Shown: positions 30,294-40,429 of the stretch, piece after piece | How the letters are laid out: every line of letters begins with the position of its first letter | Position numbering within the stretch: position 1 is the stretch's first letter | Assembly: GCA_016873805.1 (NCBI GenBank) | Contig: VGVZ01000005.1 | Coordinates: 106,689 to 170,688, forward strand | Direction of reading: 5' to 3' | Length of the DNA stretch: 64,000 nucleotides | Source: Ignavibacteria bacterium | GTDB taxonomy: Bacteria; Bacteroidota; Ignavibacteria; UBA10030 | The notes under the pieces: model-generated | The model's input: the letters and a program-made list of their open reading frames with translations, nothing else | Database searches by the model: none | What the model was told of the DNA's origin: nothing | Position numbers and translations under genes: made by a program

Positions 30294-32444
30294 ATGTCCG
30301 GACTGCGAAAACTAGCATTTGTCCTTTTCCCCACCTTCTTCTTCATTGTGGTGTTCTTCCTCGATGTCGTACGAGGAGCCGTGACCGTTCTTGATGACGG
30401 GATGGACTACGTTCGCGGATCATTCATCCTCCTGGCCTTCGTCATGCTCTTTTTCTATTTCCGATCAAGTAGACGAGGCAGGACGGAAAATGTCGTTCGC
30501 GAAATCGGGAAACTCCTCGTTGCGACGCTGTTCGTCCTTTTCGTCGTGCTTCTCGGGACGATGGCCCCTTCGGTGACCTTCGTGGAGCGCGACTTCGCGC
30601 TGGTGCCGGCCAATCCCCTTACAATTCTGATGGCAAATGTCGCCAGCATCGCGATGGGCATCCTTGCCATCCTCCTTCTCCTGACGATTCGCGGCCTCAT
30701 TCTGCACAAGCGCAAGAAGGGAATCAGACGCAATTTCCTCATCTATCTGGTGCTCATGCTGGCTAGTGCCGCGGTCGCGCTGCCGGTCTTGATCGTTGAG
30801 GTCGGATTCATCGGTTCTATCTTGTTCGGCCTCGCGATCCTCATGACCATCGTAAATTCGTTCAAGCAGAATTGGATCGTGTATCTCTCGCGGCGAGAAA
30901 AGATCTACGGGATCATCTACTCGTTAGCGCTTGCCCTGCTTTTGATTGTCCTCCTGGCCGTCGTCACCAACAGGGGATTTCCCGGAAAAGCCATTTCCTA
31001 TTTCAGCGATCCGTTGGAACGATTCGTCGTTCTCAACATGATTTTCGGAGCGGTCTACTTCGGGATGGCCTTCCTCAGCACCTTGTTCCACCTTCCTACG
31101 GCGGATGTGTTTGAGCGGAAGCAGTCCGAACTAAGCTCGCTTCACAGTCTCAGCCGGCTGGTCACGCAGGTCTTGGACTTCTCCGATCTCGTGCGGACGG
31201 TGACACAGATGACCCGCGAGGTTTGCGGGGCACGGAGCTCCTGGCTGGAACTTGTCAAGAAACCAAGCAAAGAGCAGGCGATTGAATTCGACGTTGTCGC
31301 GACCAACAACATTACGACACAGGACATCGACACCATCTTGTCGGTACCCGAAAGCCAGATCCGATCGTTGATCCTCGAATCGCGCAAAGTGCTTCTCATC
31401 GATTCGGTCTCGGAGGATCGGAGGACCAAGCACTTCAAAGGGAGAAAGCTCGAGATCGGTTCCTTGTTGAGCATCCCCCTTATGTCTCAGCAGACATTGA
31501 TCGGCATTCTTCACGCCACGAGCGAGGAGGCGTACGGATTTGACCGGGATGACATCGATGTGATGACCACCTTCGCCGATCAGGTGAGGATCGCAATCGA
31601 GAACGCGAAGCTCATTGCACAGTCCTTGGAACGTGAGCGCTACCACCAGGAAATCCTGCTTGCGCAACAGATGCAAAAAAAACTCCTGCCGCAGAAACTG
31701 CCGACTCACCCCGCGTTTGAAGTCTCGGCCATCTCGGAACCATCCCACGAAGTGGGTGGGGACCCCTACGATTTTGTCGAGCTGGGCGATGAACGGATCG
31801 GCGTGGTCATCGGCGATGTCTCCGGCAAAGGGATTTCCGCTGCATTCTACATGGCAGAGATGAAGGGGATATTCCAGGCGCTCAGCAAATCGGCGGTGAC
31901 ACCGAGGGATTTCGTGCTCCAGGCGAACGAGGCGCTCACAGACAGCCTCGATCGGAAGACCTTTGTGAGTCTCCTGTACGCCGTCTTTGATTTGAAGAAT
32001 TCAACTGCTACAATAGCACGGGCGGGACACTGTCCGGTGATCCACGTGAGGGGAGCGGGGCATACCTTCATCCGGCCGGGGGGACTGGGATTGGGATTGA
32101 CCAAAGACGACCTCTTTAATCGTTCGACGGAAGAGCTTTCGATTTCGCTTTTACCCGGAGACGCGTGTATTTTCTACACCGATGGGGTAACCGAGGTGCG
32201 GAGTCCGTCCGGTGAGGAATTCGGGGTTGAACGGCTCGTCAAGAGCATCATGGATCGGAAGGGTGCGGGCGCGGAAACGATTCGCGAGCGCGTGTGGGAT
32301 AATATTCGACGATTTGCCGGAGACGAGAATTTTGAGGACGACCTTACGCTTGTTGTGGTGAAATGGCATGGAGAGGCGGAAATGAGCGACATTTCGAGAA
32401 GTGCACGAGCTTTGAGCGGAGATATAAGGAGAGAGATAGAATGA
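30294..32444 (+). CDS. Membrane GAF + PP2C (SpoIIE/RsbU-type) serine phosphatase
   Basis: N-terminal TM array; GAF; QQMQKKLLPQKLPTHPAFEVSAISEPSHEVGGDPYDFVEL…IGDVSGKGISAAFYMAEMKG…. Confidence 0.92.
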   Translation: MSGLRKLAFVLFPTFFFIVVFFLDVVRGAVTVLDDGMDYVRGSFILLAFVMLFFYFRSSRRGRTENVVREIGKLLVATLFVLFVVLLGTMAPSVTFVERDFALVPANPLTILMANVASIAMGILAILLLLTIRGLILHKRKKGIRRNFLIYLVLMLASAAVALPVLIVEVGFIGSILFGLAILMTIVNSFKQNWIVYLSRREKIYGIIYSLALALLLIVLLAVVTNRGFPGKAISYFSDPLERFVVLNMIFGAVYFGMAFLSTLFHLPTADVFERKQSELSSLHSLSRLVTQVLDFSDLVRTVTQMTREVCGARSSWLELVKKPSKEQAIEFDVVATNNITTQDIDTILSVPESQIRSLILESRKVLLIDSVSEDRRTKHFKGRKLEIGSLLSIPLMSQQTLIGILHATSEEAYGFDRDDIDVMTTFADQVRIAIENAKLIAQSLERERYHQEILLAQQMQKKLLPQKLPTHPAFEVSAISEPSHEVGGDPYDFVELGDERIGVVIGDVSGKGISAAFYMAEMKGIFQALSKSAVTPRDFVLQANEALTDSLDRKTFVSLLYAVFDLKNSTATIARAGHCPVIHVRGAGHTFIRPGGLGLGLTKDDLFNRSTEELSISLLPGDACIFYTDGVTEVRSPSGEEFGVERLVKSIMDRKGAGAETIRERVWDNIRRFAGDENFEDDLTLVVVKWHGEAEMSDISRSARALSGDIRREIE

Positions 32445-32800
32445 CGGACTTCAAGATCAACCATCGGGAGGGCGACGGCGTCAGCGTCATAGAGCTCAAG
32501 GGGTATCTTGACGCTCACACGGCGCCGCAGCTTGAGAACGCTTTTCAGACCCTGCTCAACAGCGAGAAGTACAATATTCTTGTCAACTGCAGGGATCTTT
32601 CCTACATCAGCAGCGCAGGACTCGGTGTCTTTATGGCGTACATCGAGGATGTACGGAAGAACCACGGCGACATCAAGCTGACGAATTTGTCTGCGCGCGT
32701 GTACAACGTCTTCGACTTGCTCGGATTTCCACTTCTCTATGAGATCTTCAAGGAGGAGAGGGAAGCGATTGGCAGGTTCAAGGTGCGGCCCAGGTCGTAA
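32441..32800 (+). CDS. STAS-domain anti-sigma factor antagonist (RsbV/SpoIIAA-like)
   Basis: VIELKGYLDAHTAPQLENAFQTLL…RDLSYISSAGLGVFMAYIEDV. Confidence 0.93.
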   Translation: MTDFKINHREGDGVSVIELKGYLDAHTAPQLENAFQTLLNSEKYNILVNCRDLSYISSAGLGVFMAYIEDVRKNHGDIKLTNLSARVYNVFDLLGFPLLYEIFKEEREAIGRFKVRPRS

Positions 32801-32820
32801 GGAATCCAGCGATCATCACC

Positions 32821-33243
32821 ATGAAACTAGCATTCTCAAAAACGATTGAGAGCAGAACGGAGAATCTGCGCGCCGTGCGGGAACTCATCGGCGGAGCGGC
32901 AAAAGACTTCGGTTTTTCTGAGGAAGATTCCTCGAAAATTGCCCTCGCCGTCGATGAGGCATGCACGAATATCATCCGTCATGCGTACCATAACCGGTCC
33001 GACAAGAATATCGAAATCACCGTCTACGCGGAGAAGGAGACGTTTGAAGTCCGTATCATCGACTCGGGCGATAGCTTCGATCCGGAAGCGCTGAAACCGG
33101 TGAACCTGAAGGAACATCTCACGGCATTCCGACGGGGCGGTCTCGGCGTTCATCTGATGAAAACGCTTATGGATGACGTCAAGTACCGTTCTGTCTCGGG
33201 ACGCAAGAACGAAGTTCGCCTCACAAAACATCTCCCTCAGTAG
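32821..33243 (+). CDS. RsbW/SpoIIAB-like ATP-binding anti-sigma serine kinase
   Basis: IALAVDEACTNIIRHAYHNRSDKNIEI (N-box) and IIDSGDSFDPEAL…RRGGLGVHLMKTLMD. Confidence 0.92.
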   Translation: MKLAFSKTIESRTENLRAVRELIGGAAKDFGFSEEDSSKIALAVDEACTNIIRHAYHNRSDKNIEITVYAEKETFEVRIIDSGDSFDPEALKPVNLKEHLTAFRRGGLGVHLMKTLMDDVKYRSVSGRKNEVRLTKHLPQ

Positions 33244-33264
33244 CGATCTTAACTCGAACCATCT

Positions 33265-35028
33265 GTGTCCATCAAGAAACGCCAACAACGTCGCGACACA
33301 CACAAACCCGTACGCCCTACCACGGTCTCCTCAGCCGAGATTCTTCCGCTGTTCGAATTCAGCCAAATCGTCAATTCGTCTCTTGATCTCCCGTTCATCC
33401 TCAATACGCTCTTGCTCACCACTATGGGGAAGCTCATGGTGTCCCGCGGTCTGGTGATGCTCCGACGGGACGGAGATATCTTCGAGGTTGTTTCCGCCAA
33501 AGGGGTTTCTTCGTCCGTCGCAGGTACGCGGCTGACGATCGCCGAACCACCGCGAGGCAACATTCTCCTCCATCGAATGACAACGAAGGGTTCAGATTGG
33601 ATTTCGTTCCTGAAGGAACTCCAGCAGGCCGTTCTCCATCCCATGATTTCCCAGCAACGGATCGTCGGATTCATTTCGCTCGGACAGAAGATTTCCGGCT
33701 CGGGATTTGAAAAGAAGGATCTCGAGTTGCTTGAATCGCTGAGCAACATTTCGGCGGCGTCGATCGAAAAGGCAAACATCGTCGAAGAGCTGAAGGCGGC
33801 AAATCGCGAAGTCGATCGGAAATTGCAGCAGCTGAATACCCTCTTTGATCTCGGAAAGGAGTTCAATCTGGGATTGGACGACGAGCGCGTCGTTCGTCTC
33901 CTGACATTCTCCCTGCTGGGTCAGATTGGAGTCATGCGCTATGTGGTCTACCTTCGACAGAACGACGAACTGCGGCCCGTTGCCGTTCGCTTGGACGATC
34001 GACCGCCGCTGTCCGAGGCTCTGACATCTCTGGACTCTCTCCGCCGGCCGGCCCTCGTCTCCGACCTTCACGGCGATGACCAATTCAAGTTTGGGGCAGC
34101 CTCGCTGCATGCAATCGGCATCGAGGCGGCCGTTCCTATGATGATCCAGAATGAACTCCGCGGTCTCATCCTGCTCGGAAAAAAATTGACGGAGCAACCC
34201 TACAGTCAGGCGGATCTGGAATTCATCTATTCGCTGGGCAATCTCGCGATCATCTCGATCGAAAACGTTCGCCTGTTTCGAGAAGCTCTGGAGAAACAAC
34301 GGCTTGACGATGAGCTCAAGATTGCGCGTGAGATTCAGCAGGGGCTTCTGCCGCAGACAATGCCCGTCATCGCGGGCTTTGAAGTCGCCGGCATCAATGT
34401 GCCTTCGAGTCAGGTTGGCGGCGACTACTTCGACGTGGTGAAGAAATCTGATCAGGAGTACATCATTGCAATCGGCGATGTGAGCGGGAAGGGGATGGGG
34501 GCAGCGCTCCTCATGTCGAATCTCCAGGCCAGTCTTCGCGCACTGGCGCCGTTTGAATCCCAATTGCCCGCCGCAACGAGCCGCATGAATGATTTGACAT
34601 GCGCGAATACGGGTCTCGACAAGTTCATCACCTTTTTCTGGGGGATCCTCAACGTCGAGACTTCAACGTTTCGATATGTCAACGCGGGGCACAATCTTCC
34701 ATTCCTCCTTCGATCAGACGGAAGCGTCGAGAGACTCGATCGCGGCGGGCTCATCCTTGGCGTGATGAAAACGCTTACGCCATATGAGGAGGGTGAAGTC
34801 AGTCTGAATGTCGGAGACACCATCTTTCTCTTCACCGACGGGGTGAGTGAAGCGATGGATGAAAACGGAAATGACTTCACCGAAGAACGGCTCGAACGCC
34901 TGCTCTTAGAGATTCGAAACGCTTCAGCACAAGAACTGCTGACCAAAGTGAAATGTGACATCGAAGCACATGCCCGCGGCGTTCTCCAGTCTGACGACCT
35001 CACGATGCTTGTGGTCCGCCGAACATAG
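33265..35028 (+). CDS. GAF + PP2C (SpoIIE/RsbU-type) serine phosphatase
   Basis: AREIQQGLLPQTMPVIAGFEVAGINVPSSQVGGDYFDVVKKSDQEYIIAIGDVSGKGMGAALLMSNLQASLRAL…. Confidence 0.92.
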   Translation: MSIKKRQQRRDTHKPVRPTTVSSAEILPLFEFSQIVNSSLDLPFILNTLLLTTMGKLMVSRGLVMLRRDGDIFEVVSAKGVSSSVAGTRLTIAEPPRGNILLHRMTTKGSDWISFLKELQQAVLHPMISQQRIVGFISLGQKISGSGFEKKDLELLESLSNISAASIEKANIVEELKAANREVDRKLQQLNTLFDLGKEFNLGLDDERVVRLLTFSLLGQIGVMRYVVYLRQNDELRPVAVRLDDRPPLSEALTSLDSLRRPALVSDLHGDDQFKFGAASLHAIGIEAAVPMMIQNELRGLILLGKKLTEQPYSQADLEFIYSLGNLAIISIENVRLFREALEKQRLDDELKIAREIQQGLLPQTMPVIAGFEVAGINVPSSQVGGDYFDVVKKSDQEYIIAIGDVSGKGMGAALLMSNLQASLRALAPFESQLPAATSRMNDLTCANTGLDKFITFFWGILNVETSTFRYVNAGHNLPFLLRSDGSVERLDRGGLILGVMKTLTPYEEGEVSLNVGDTIFLFTDGVSEAMDENGNDFTEERLERLLLEIRNASAQELLTKVKCDIEAHARGVLQSDDLTMLVVRRT

Positions 35029-35174
35029 CCATCCCTCATACCGCGTTTTGCTACTTCACGACCGTTTGAATTTCGAGCATGAAATCGCTACCTTTCCTGT
35101 TAATGACGCGCCAATCGAACGGAAGGGACCATCGTGTCCCTAATCTTTTATCAGCAAGGGATGTGCACCGGTAG

Positions 35175-37757
35175 ATGAAATACGAATTTCTGAAAATCGA
35201 AAAGAAGTGGCAGGAGTACTGGGACCGTAACAGGACTTTCAAGATCGGCGAAGATCCCACCAAGAAGAAACTCTATATCCTCGATATGTTTCCCTATCCG
35301 TCGGGATCGGGTCTTCACGTGGGACATCCGGAGGGTTATACGGCAACCGACATCGTGACGCGCTACAAGAGGATGTCGGGATTCAACGTTCTGCATCCGA
35401 TCGGTTGGGATGCGTTCGGATTGCCCGCCGAGCGGTATGCGATGCAAACCAATATTCATCCTCGAACGACAACCGCCGAAAACATCGCGACGTTCCGCCG
35501 CCAGATCAAAATGCTGGGGTTGAGCTATGACTGGGATCGCGAGGTCGATACCACCGATCCTCAATATTATCGGTGGACTCAATGGATCTTCCTCCAGCTC
35601 TACAACTCGTGGTTTGATCCCCGTTCGAAGAAGGCCCGTCCGATTGAGACGCTGCGCGAGGAGTTCCGAGCGAGGGGGACAAGCGCATTGGAAGTTGAAC
35701 ATTCCTTCACCGCATCCGAATGGATCGGCAAAACGCCGCTCCAGCAACAGGCGGCTCTTGCGGAATATCGCCTTGCATACATTGCCGAAATTCCGGTGAA
35801 CTGGTGCGAACAACTCGGGACTGTCCTCGCCAACGAGGAAGTGGACGAATGGACAGAAAAGGGCTACAGCGTCGTTCGGCGTCCCATGAAGCAATGGATG
35901 ATGCGGATTACCGCCTACGCGGAGCGGCTCCTTGAAGATGCAGACGAATTGGATTGGCCGATCTCCACGCTCGAGCAGCAGAGGAACTGGATCGGACGAT
36001 CTGAAGGAGCGCACATTGATTTTCCGATTCGTGATTCGCACCAGCACATCCGGGTCTTCACGACGAGACCCGATACGCTCTTCGGAGCAACGTACATGGT
36101 TCTCGCACCCGAGCATCCCTTGGTGGATGTTCTGACGAGCGTTACCGAGCGATCGCATGTCGAGAGATACCGGAAGGAGGCTGCGCGGAAATCGGATGTC
36201 GAGCGCGGGGCCGAGCAGGAGAAAACAGGAATATTCACCGGGAGCTATGCGATCAATCCGGCGACGCGCGAACAGATTCCGATCTGGATCGCAGACTACG
36301 TTCTCATGGGTTACGGAACTGGCGCGATCATGGCTGTCCCCGGGCACGATCAACGCGATTTTGAGTTCGCCAAGAAATTCAATCTTCCAATCCGCAGAGT
36401 CGTCGAGGCCGGTCAGGATGATGACGCGGCATACGAGGGAGAGGGGTTGGGTGTCAACTCATCCGGCGAAGAAGTCTCGCTGGACGCTCTCTCCACTCCC
36501 GATGCGAAGAAGACGATTATCGCCTGGCTGGAAAAGAAATCGCTGGGGCGCGCACGCGTTCAATTCAAGCTGCACGACTGGCTCTTTTCGCGACAGCGCT
36601 ATTGGGGGGAGCCAATCCCGATCATCCATATGGAGGACGGAACGCTTCGTCAGGTCCCTGAAAGCGAACTGCCGTTGCTTCTCCCCGAGCTGGCAAAATT
36701 TCAACCCAGCGGGACGACGGAATCCCCTCTGGCGCTGGCAACAAACTGGGTCAACTATGTGGACCCGGCCGACGGAAAGAAGGGGAGACGCGAAACGAAT
36801 ACGATGCCCCAGTGGGCAGGATCGTGTTGGTACTACCTTCGATATATCGATCCATCGAACGAGCGGCAGTTCTGCGATCCGGCGAAGGAAAAGTACTGGA
36901 TGCCCGTCGATCTCTATATCGGTGGTGCCGAACATGCGGTGCTGCACCTCATGTATGCGCGCTTCTGGCACAAAGTGCTTTTTGATCTCGGCCATGTGAG
37001 CACAAAAGAACCCTTCATGAAGCTGCGCCACCAGGGTCTCATCCTCGGTGAGGATTCCCGGAAGATGTCGAAATCAAGAGGGAACGTGATAAACCCGGAT
37101 ACGGTGGTCGGTGAATACGGCGCGGATTCCATGCGGCTGTTTGAGATGTTTATGGGACCGCTCGAAGAAATGAAGCCCTGGAGCACGCGGAGCGTTGAGG
37201 GGGTCTTCCGTTTCCTGAATCGGGTATGGCGCCTTTTTGTCACCGAAGAGGAGACAATCGATGCTTCGATCCAGGACATTCCCCCGACGGAGGAATTCGA
37301 AAAACTCTACCACCAAACCGTCAAGAAAGTCTCGCTCGATATCGAAGCCCTTCGATTCAACACGGCGATCTCTCAGCTGATGATCTTCACGAACGAGGCA
37401 ATGAAGCTCGAGGTGAAACCAAGGGCTTTGCTCCGGAACTTTGTCCTCGTCCTTTCCCCGTTTGCCCCGCACATCGCCGAAGAATTGTGGGAACGGCTCG
37501 GCAACAAAGAATCACTTGCCTTTGAATCGTGGCCGTCCTACGACCCAGGAAAAGTGATTGAGAAAACGATTGAGGTCGTGTTTCAGGTCAACGGGAAAGT
37601 CCGGTCCAGGGTGGAAGTGCCTCTCGACACGCCGGAAGAAGAGCTGGAACGCCTGGCCCTTGACGATGTGGGTGTGAAGCGCCATATTGACGGCAAACCG
37701 ATCAAGCGTAAGATTGTGGTGAAGAACAAGCTTGTGAATTTCGTGGTTGGCTCGTAG
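35175..37757 (+). CDS. leuS: Leucyl-tRNA synthetase
   Basis: [24 protein letters not shown] (HIGH motif), [18 protein letters not shown] (KMSKS), editing domain [22 protein letters not shown]. Confidence 0.98.
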   Translation: MKYEFLKIEKKWQEYWDRNRTFKIGEDPTKKKLYILDMFPYPSGSGLHVGHPEGYTATDIVTRYKRMSGFNVLHPIGWDAFGLPAERYAMQTNIHPRTTTAENIATFRRQIKMLGLSYDWDREVDTTDPQYYRWTQWIFLQLYNSWFDPRSKKARPIETLREEFRARGTSALEVEHSFTASEWIGKTPLQQQAALAEYRLAYIAEIPVNWCEQLGTVLANEEVDEWTEKGYSVVRRPMKQWMMRITAYAERLLEDADELDWPISTLEQQRNWIGRSEGAHIDFPIRDSHQHIRVFTTRPDTLFGATYMVLAPEHPLVDVLTSVTERSHVERYRKEAARKSDVERGAEQEKTGIFTGSYAINPATREQIPIWIADYVLMGYGTGAIMAVPGHDQRDFEFAKKFNLPIRRVVEAGQDDDAAYEGEGLGVNSSGEEVSLDALSTPDAKKTIIAWLEKKSLGRARVQFKLHDWLFSRQRYWGEPIPIIHMEDGTLRQVPESELPLLLPELAKFQPSGTTESPLALATNWVNYVDPADGKKGRRETNTMPQWAGSCWYYLRYIDPSNERQFCDPAKEKYWMPVDLYIGGAEHAVLHLMYARFWHKVLFDLGHVSTKEPFMKLRHQGLILGEDSRKMSKSRGNVINPDTVVGEYGADSMRLFEMFMGPLEEMKPWSTRSVEGVFRFLNRVWRLFVTEEETIDASIQDIPPTEEFEKLYHQTVKKVSLDIEALRFNTAISQLMIFTNEAMKLEVKPRALLRNFVLVLSPFAPHIAEELWERLGNKESLAFESWPSYDPGKVIEKTIEVVFQVNGKVRSRVEVPLDTPEEELERLALDDVGVKRHIDGKPIKRKIVVKNKLVNFVVGS

Positions 37758-37768
37758 AAGGAACCGAT

Positions 37769-38542
37769 GTGACAACCCTCTCGGTTATCTGCATCACCAA
37801 GAACGAAGAACGGAACATCACGGATTGTCTTCGTTCCGTCCAGTGGGCTCACGAGATTGTCGTCGTGGACTCGGGCAGCACCGATGCCACGGTCTCGCTG
37901 GCGCGATCGTTTACCGATAAGATCTTCGATCGACCCTGGGACGGATATGGGGAGGCAAAGAACTTTGCGCTCTCGCAATGCACAGGTGAATGGATCCTCT
38001 GGATCGACGCTGATGAGCGTCTCTCCCCTGAGCTCGAAGACGAAATCCGCTCGGTCCTTGCACGCACTGTTGACGGTGTTGCGGGATACTCGGTGCCCCG
38101 CAAAGCATTTTTTCTTGGGAAATGGATCAAGCATTGCGGGTGGTATCCGGGACGGGTGACGCGTGTATTCCGCAGAAGCGACGGCCGATTTACGATCGAT
38201 CGCGTTCATGAGGAGCTCGTCCTTGCGGGGTCTGTGACGGAGTTGAAGGGAGACCTTCTCCACTACACAGATCCTGACCTTTTTCACTACTTCCGGAAGT
38301 TGAACAAATACACGACGCTTGCGGCGCAGGATCTCGCGGCCGAGGGGAGGCAATTCTCGCTCGCTCAGCTGATCGGTAAACCGTTCTGGACGTTTGTGAG
38401 GATGTTCATCGTGAAGCGGGGATTCCTCGACGGGATCCACGGCTTCGTCCTCTGCATTCTCTCGTCGGCATATGTCTTTGCAAAGTACGCGAAGCTGTGG
38501 GAAAAGAATCGTCTCGGCATCGAAGAAAGGATGGTCGAATGA
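37769..38542 (+). CDS. Glycosyltransferase family 2 (WaaE/KdtX-like)
   Basis: LSVICITKNEERNITDCLRSVQWAHEIVVVDSGSTDATVSLARSFTDKIFDRPWDGYGEAKNFAL; GTG start. Confidence 0.9.
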   Translation: MTTLSVICITKNEERNITDCLRSVQWAHEIVVVDSGSTDATVSLARSFTDKIFDRPWDGYGEAKNFALSQCTGEWILWIDADERLSPELEDEIRSVLARTVDGVAGYSVPRKAFFLGKWIKHCGWYPGRVTRVFRRSDGRFTIDRVHEELVLAGSVTELKGDLLHYTDPDLFHYFRKLNKYTTLAAQDLAAEGRQFSLAQLIGKPFWTFVRMFIVKRGFLDGIHGFVLCILSSAYVFAKYAKLWEKNRLGIEERMVE

Positions 38543-38841
38543 ACGTCGCTGAAAAAGATACGGCCCTTTTCGCAAGTCTGGTCATGATGTTTCACTCTGC
38601 CACCATGCAGCACCTGGGAAAGGTGAAGAATCCGCTAAGCGACAAGATCGAGCGAGATCTTGACCAGGCGCAGATGACCATTGACATGCTGGAAATGCTT
38701 GATCGAAAGACGAAGGGAAATCTCAATGAGGACGAGGCTCACTATCTCGGTAATGTGCTCCGCGAGCTCCGACTCAACTATGTGGATGAGCGATCAAAGA
38801 AATCCGAGGAACAACCACCGAAGGACGAGGAACAATCGTGA
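38539..38841 (+). CDS. DUF1844 domain-containing protein
   Basis: FASLVMMFHSATMQHLGKVKNPLSDKIERDLDQAQMTIDMLEMLDRKTKGNLNEDEAHYLGNVLRELRLNYV. Confidence 0.85.
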   Translation: MNVAEKDTALFASLVMMFHSATMQHLGKVKNPLSDKIERDLDQAQMTIDMLEMLDRKTKGNLNEDEAHYLGNVLRELRLNYVDERSKKSEEQPPKDEEQS

Positions 38842-39734
38842 AATTCGGAATTACGGGTAATCTTGACAAGAGTGAGATTCCCGCACTGGTCCTGGCTCTC
38901 ATCGGGGTCATGCAAAGCCACCGCGTCGATTTTGTTCTCGATGACAAGTTGACGCGACTTCTCCGCAAGCACCTTGAGCGGCAAGATCAACGAAAGAGCA
39001 TCTCGGTGCCTGAGAACCGTCTCCCCGACGAGTGCGATATTCTTGTTTCACTTGGAGGTGACGGAACGATCCTGAGAGCGGCACGACTGGTGGGGAAGCA
39101 CGAGACCCCCATCCTCGCGGTCAACGTCGGGAAACTTGGATTTCTCGCCGAGGTCTCTCAAGACGAGGCTGCCGCCTGTTTGGAGGAGATTCTGGCTGGA
39201 AAGTACAAGATTGAAGATCGGATGATGCTCGTGGGATCGGCCGATGGATTCAAATCCACCTATTCTGCGCTGAATGATATCGTGATCGAGAAATACGGTT
39301 CGTCGCGCATGTTAACGATCGAGACGTACGTGAACGAGGAATACCTCGCCACCTACACCGCCGACGGAATCATCATCGCGACACCGACCGGCTCAACCGC
39401 ATACTCCCTCGCGAACAGCGGACCGATCGTCATCCCGAGCAGCGCAGCCATCACCATCAATCCGATTTGTCCCCACACGCTCACAGCACGACCGGTAATC
39501 GTTCCGAGCAATTCGGTGCTCGTCATAAAATTGCCGGTCGCCGGTCAGAAGCTCAATCTTACGGCCGATGGCCAACAGGCAAGACTCCTCACGTCACCCG
39601 CCTCAATCCGGGTGAAGCAAGCGCCTTATGTTGCACGTCTCGTGAAACGGTTGAACAGCAACTATTATGACGTGCTGAGGAAGAAGCTTCATTGGGGAAG
39701 CGACGTGCGGATTCGCGGGAAGGGAAAGCATTAG
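38838..39734 (+). CDS. nadK: NAD kinase
   Basis: LVSLGGDGTILRAARLVG, ILAVNVGKLGFLAEV, DGIIIATPTGSTAYSLANSGPIV. Confidence 0.96.
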   Translation: MKFGITGNLDKSEIPALVLALIGVMQSHRVDFVLDDKLTRLLRKHLERQDQRKSISVPENRLPDECDILVSLGGDGTILRAARLVGKHETPILAVNVGKLGFLAEVSQDEAAACLEEILAGKYKIEDRMMLVGSADGFKSTYSALNDIVIEKYGSSRMLTIETYVNEEYLATYTADGIIIATPTGSTAYSLANSGPIVIPSSAAITINPICPHTLTARPVIVPSNSVLVIKLPVAGQKLNLTADGQQARLLTSPASIRVKQAPYVARLVKRLNSNYYDVLRKKLHWGSDVRIRGKGKH

Positions 39735-39917
39735 CAGGTTGTTGAAAAAGTATTTTTCTGTCATTCTGAAGGAGCCCTGCCTGCCGGTTCACCCGCCGAA
39801 GGTGGGCAGGCAGGGAAGCGACTGAAGAATCTCGCTTTATGAGTCAGATTCTTCATCCCGCTAATAAACAGCGGGATTCAGAATGACATTGGACCGCGTT
39901 TTTCAACACCCTGTTAG
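39732..39917. repeat. Dispersed multi-hairpin element, copy 1 (contains a 39-bp insertion)
   Basis: TAGCAGGTTGTTGAAAAA…TTTTTCAACACCCTGTTAG with nested inverted repeats; near-identical to 62167-62313 apart from a 39-bp insertion. Confidence 0.9.
39776..39814. repeat. 39-bp palindromic insertion inside the dispersed element
   Basis: CCTGCCTGCC-GGTTCACCCGCCGAAGGTG-GGCAGGCAGG; absent from the copy at 62167. Confidence 0.85.
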
Positions 39918-39979
39918 TGGAAAAAGACCACCGCCTCACAAACGGACGACATCGTTCGGTCAAGTAAGGACAGAAATCC

Positions 39980-40429
39980 TCAGTTGTTCAACGCCCCTTC
40001 GTTGATCCATTTCTTCAAACCTTCAATCTGATTCGCGTTCAACGGTTCGCGACTCAGCGGCATGCGCGGTGGAAAACGACCGTCGACCTTCTTGATGAGA
40101 TAGCTCTCGGTTGCATCACCCGGGAAAACAAGGAGAGGCTGGTAGTTTCGCAGGCGGTTGTAGGATGGGGGAGAGAGATCGAGTCCACGCGCTGCGTTCA
40201 CGCCAAAATGGCATCCCGCAAAAGCACATTTCCGTTGAAACAGGGGTTCGACATGCCTGTTGTAGCTGACGTTGGAGGTCGGGAAGACGATCTCCGGGAG
40301 GTTCGGATCCACGGATTCATCGCCGCATCCAATCAGGCACATCAGGAGGAGAAGGGGAAGGATTGCCGCTCGCGCCGCATGTGTTCGCGCACTCTTCGCC
40401 CTTGATCCTGCGTCATTCACTTGCCACAT
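39980..40429 (-). CDS. Lipoprotein with cytochrome c-like (planctomycete-type) motif
   Basis: LLLLMCLIGCGDES lipobox; SYNRHVEPLFQRKCAFAGCHFGVNAARGLDLS…PRMPLSREPLNANQIEGLKKWINEGA. Confidence 0.72.
   Translation of the reverse strand: MWQVNDAGSRAKSARTHAARAAILPLLLLMCLIGCGDESVDPNLPEIVFPTSNVSYNRHVEPLFQRKCAFAGCHFGVNAARGLDLSPPSYNRLRNYQPLLVFPGDATESYLIKKVDGRFPPRMPLSREPLNANQIEGLKKWINEGALNN

Noticed and set aside
35151-36353. 400-aa minus-strand ORF inside leuS
   Set aside because: Antisense shadow of the LeuRS reading frame; composition rich in R/H/S as expected for an artefact.
37583-38575. 330-aa minus-strand ORF opposite leuS and the GT2 gene
   Set aside because: Covers two well-supported genes on the other strand and has no family motifs.
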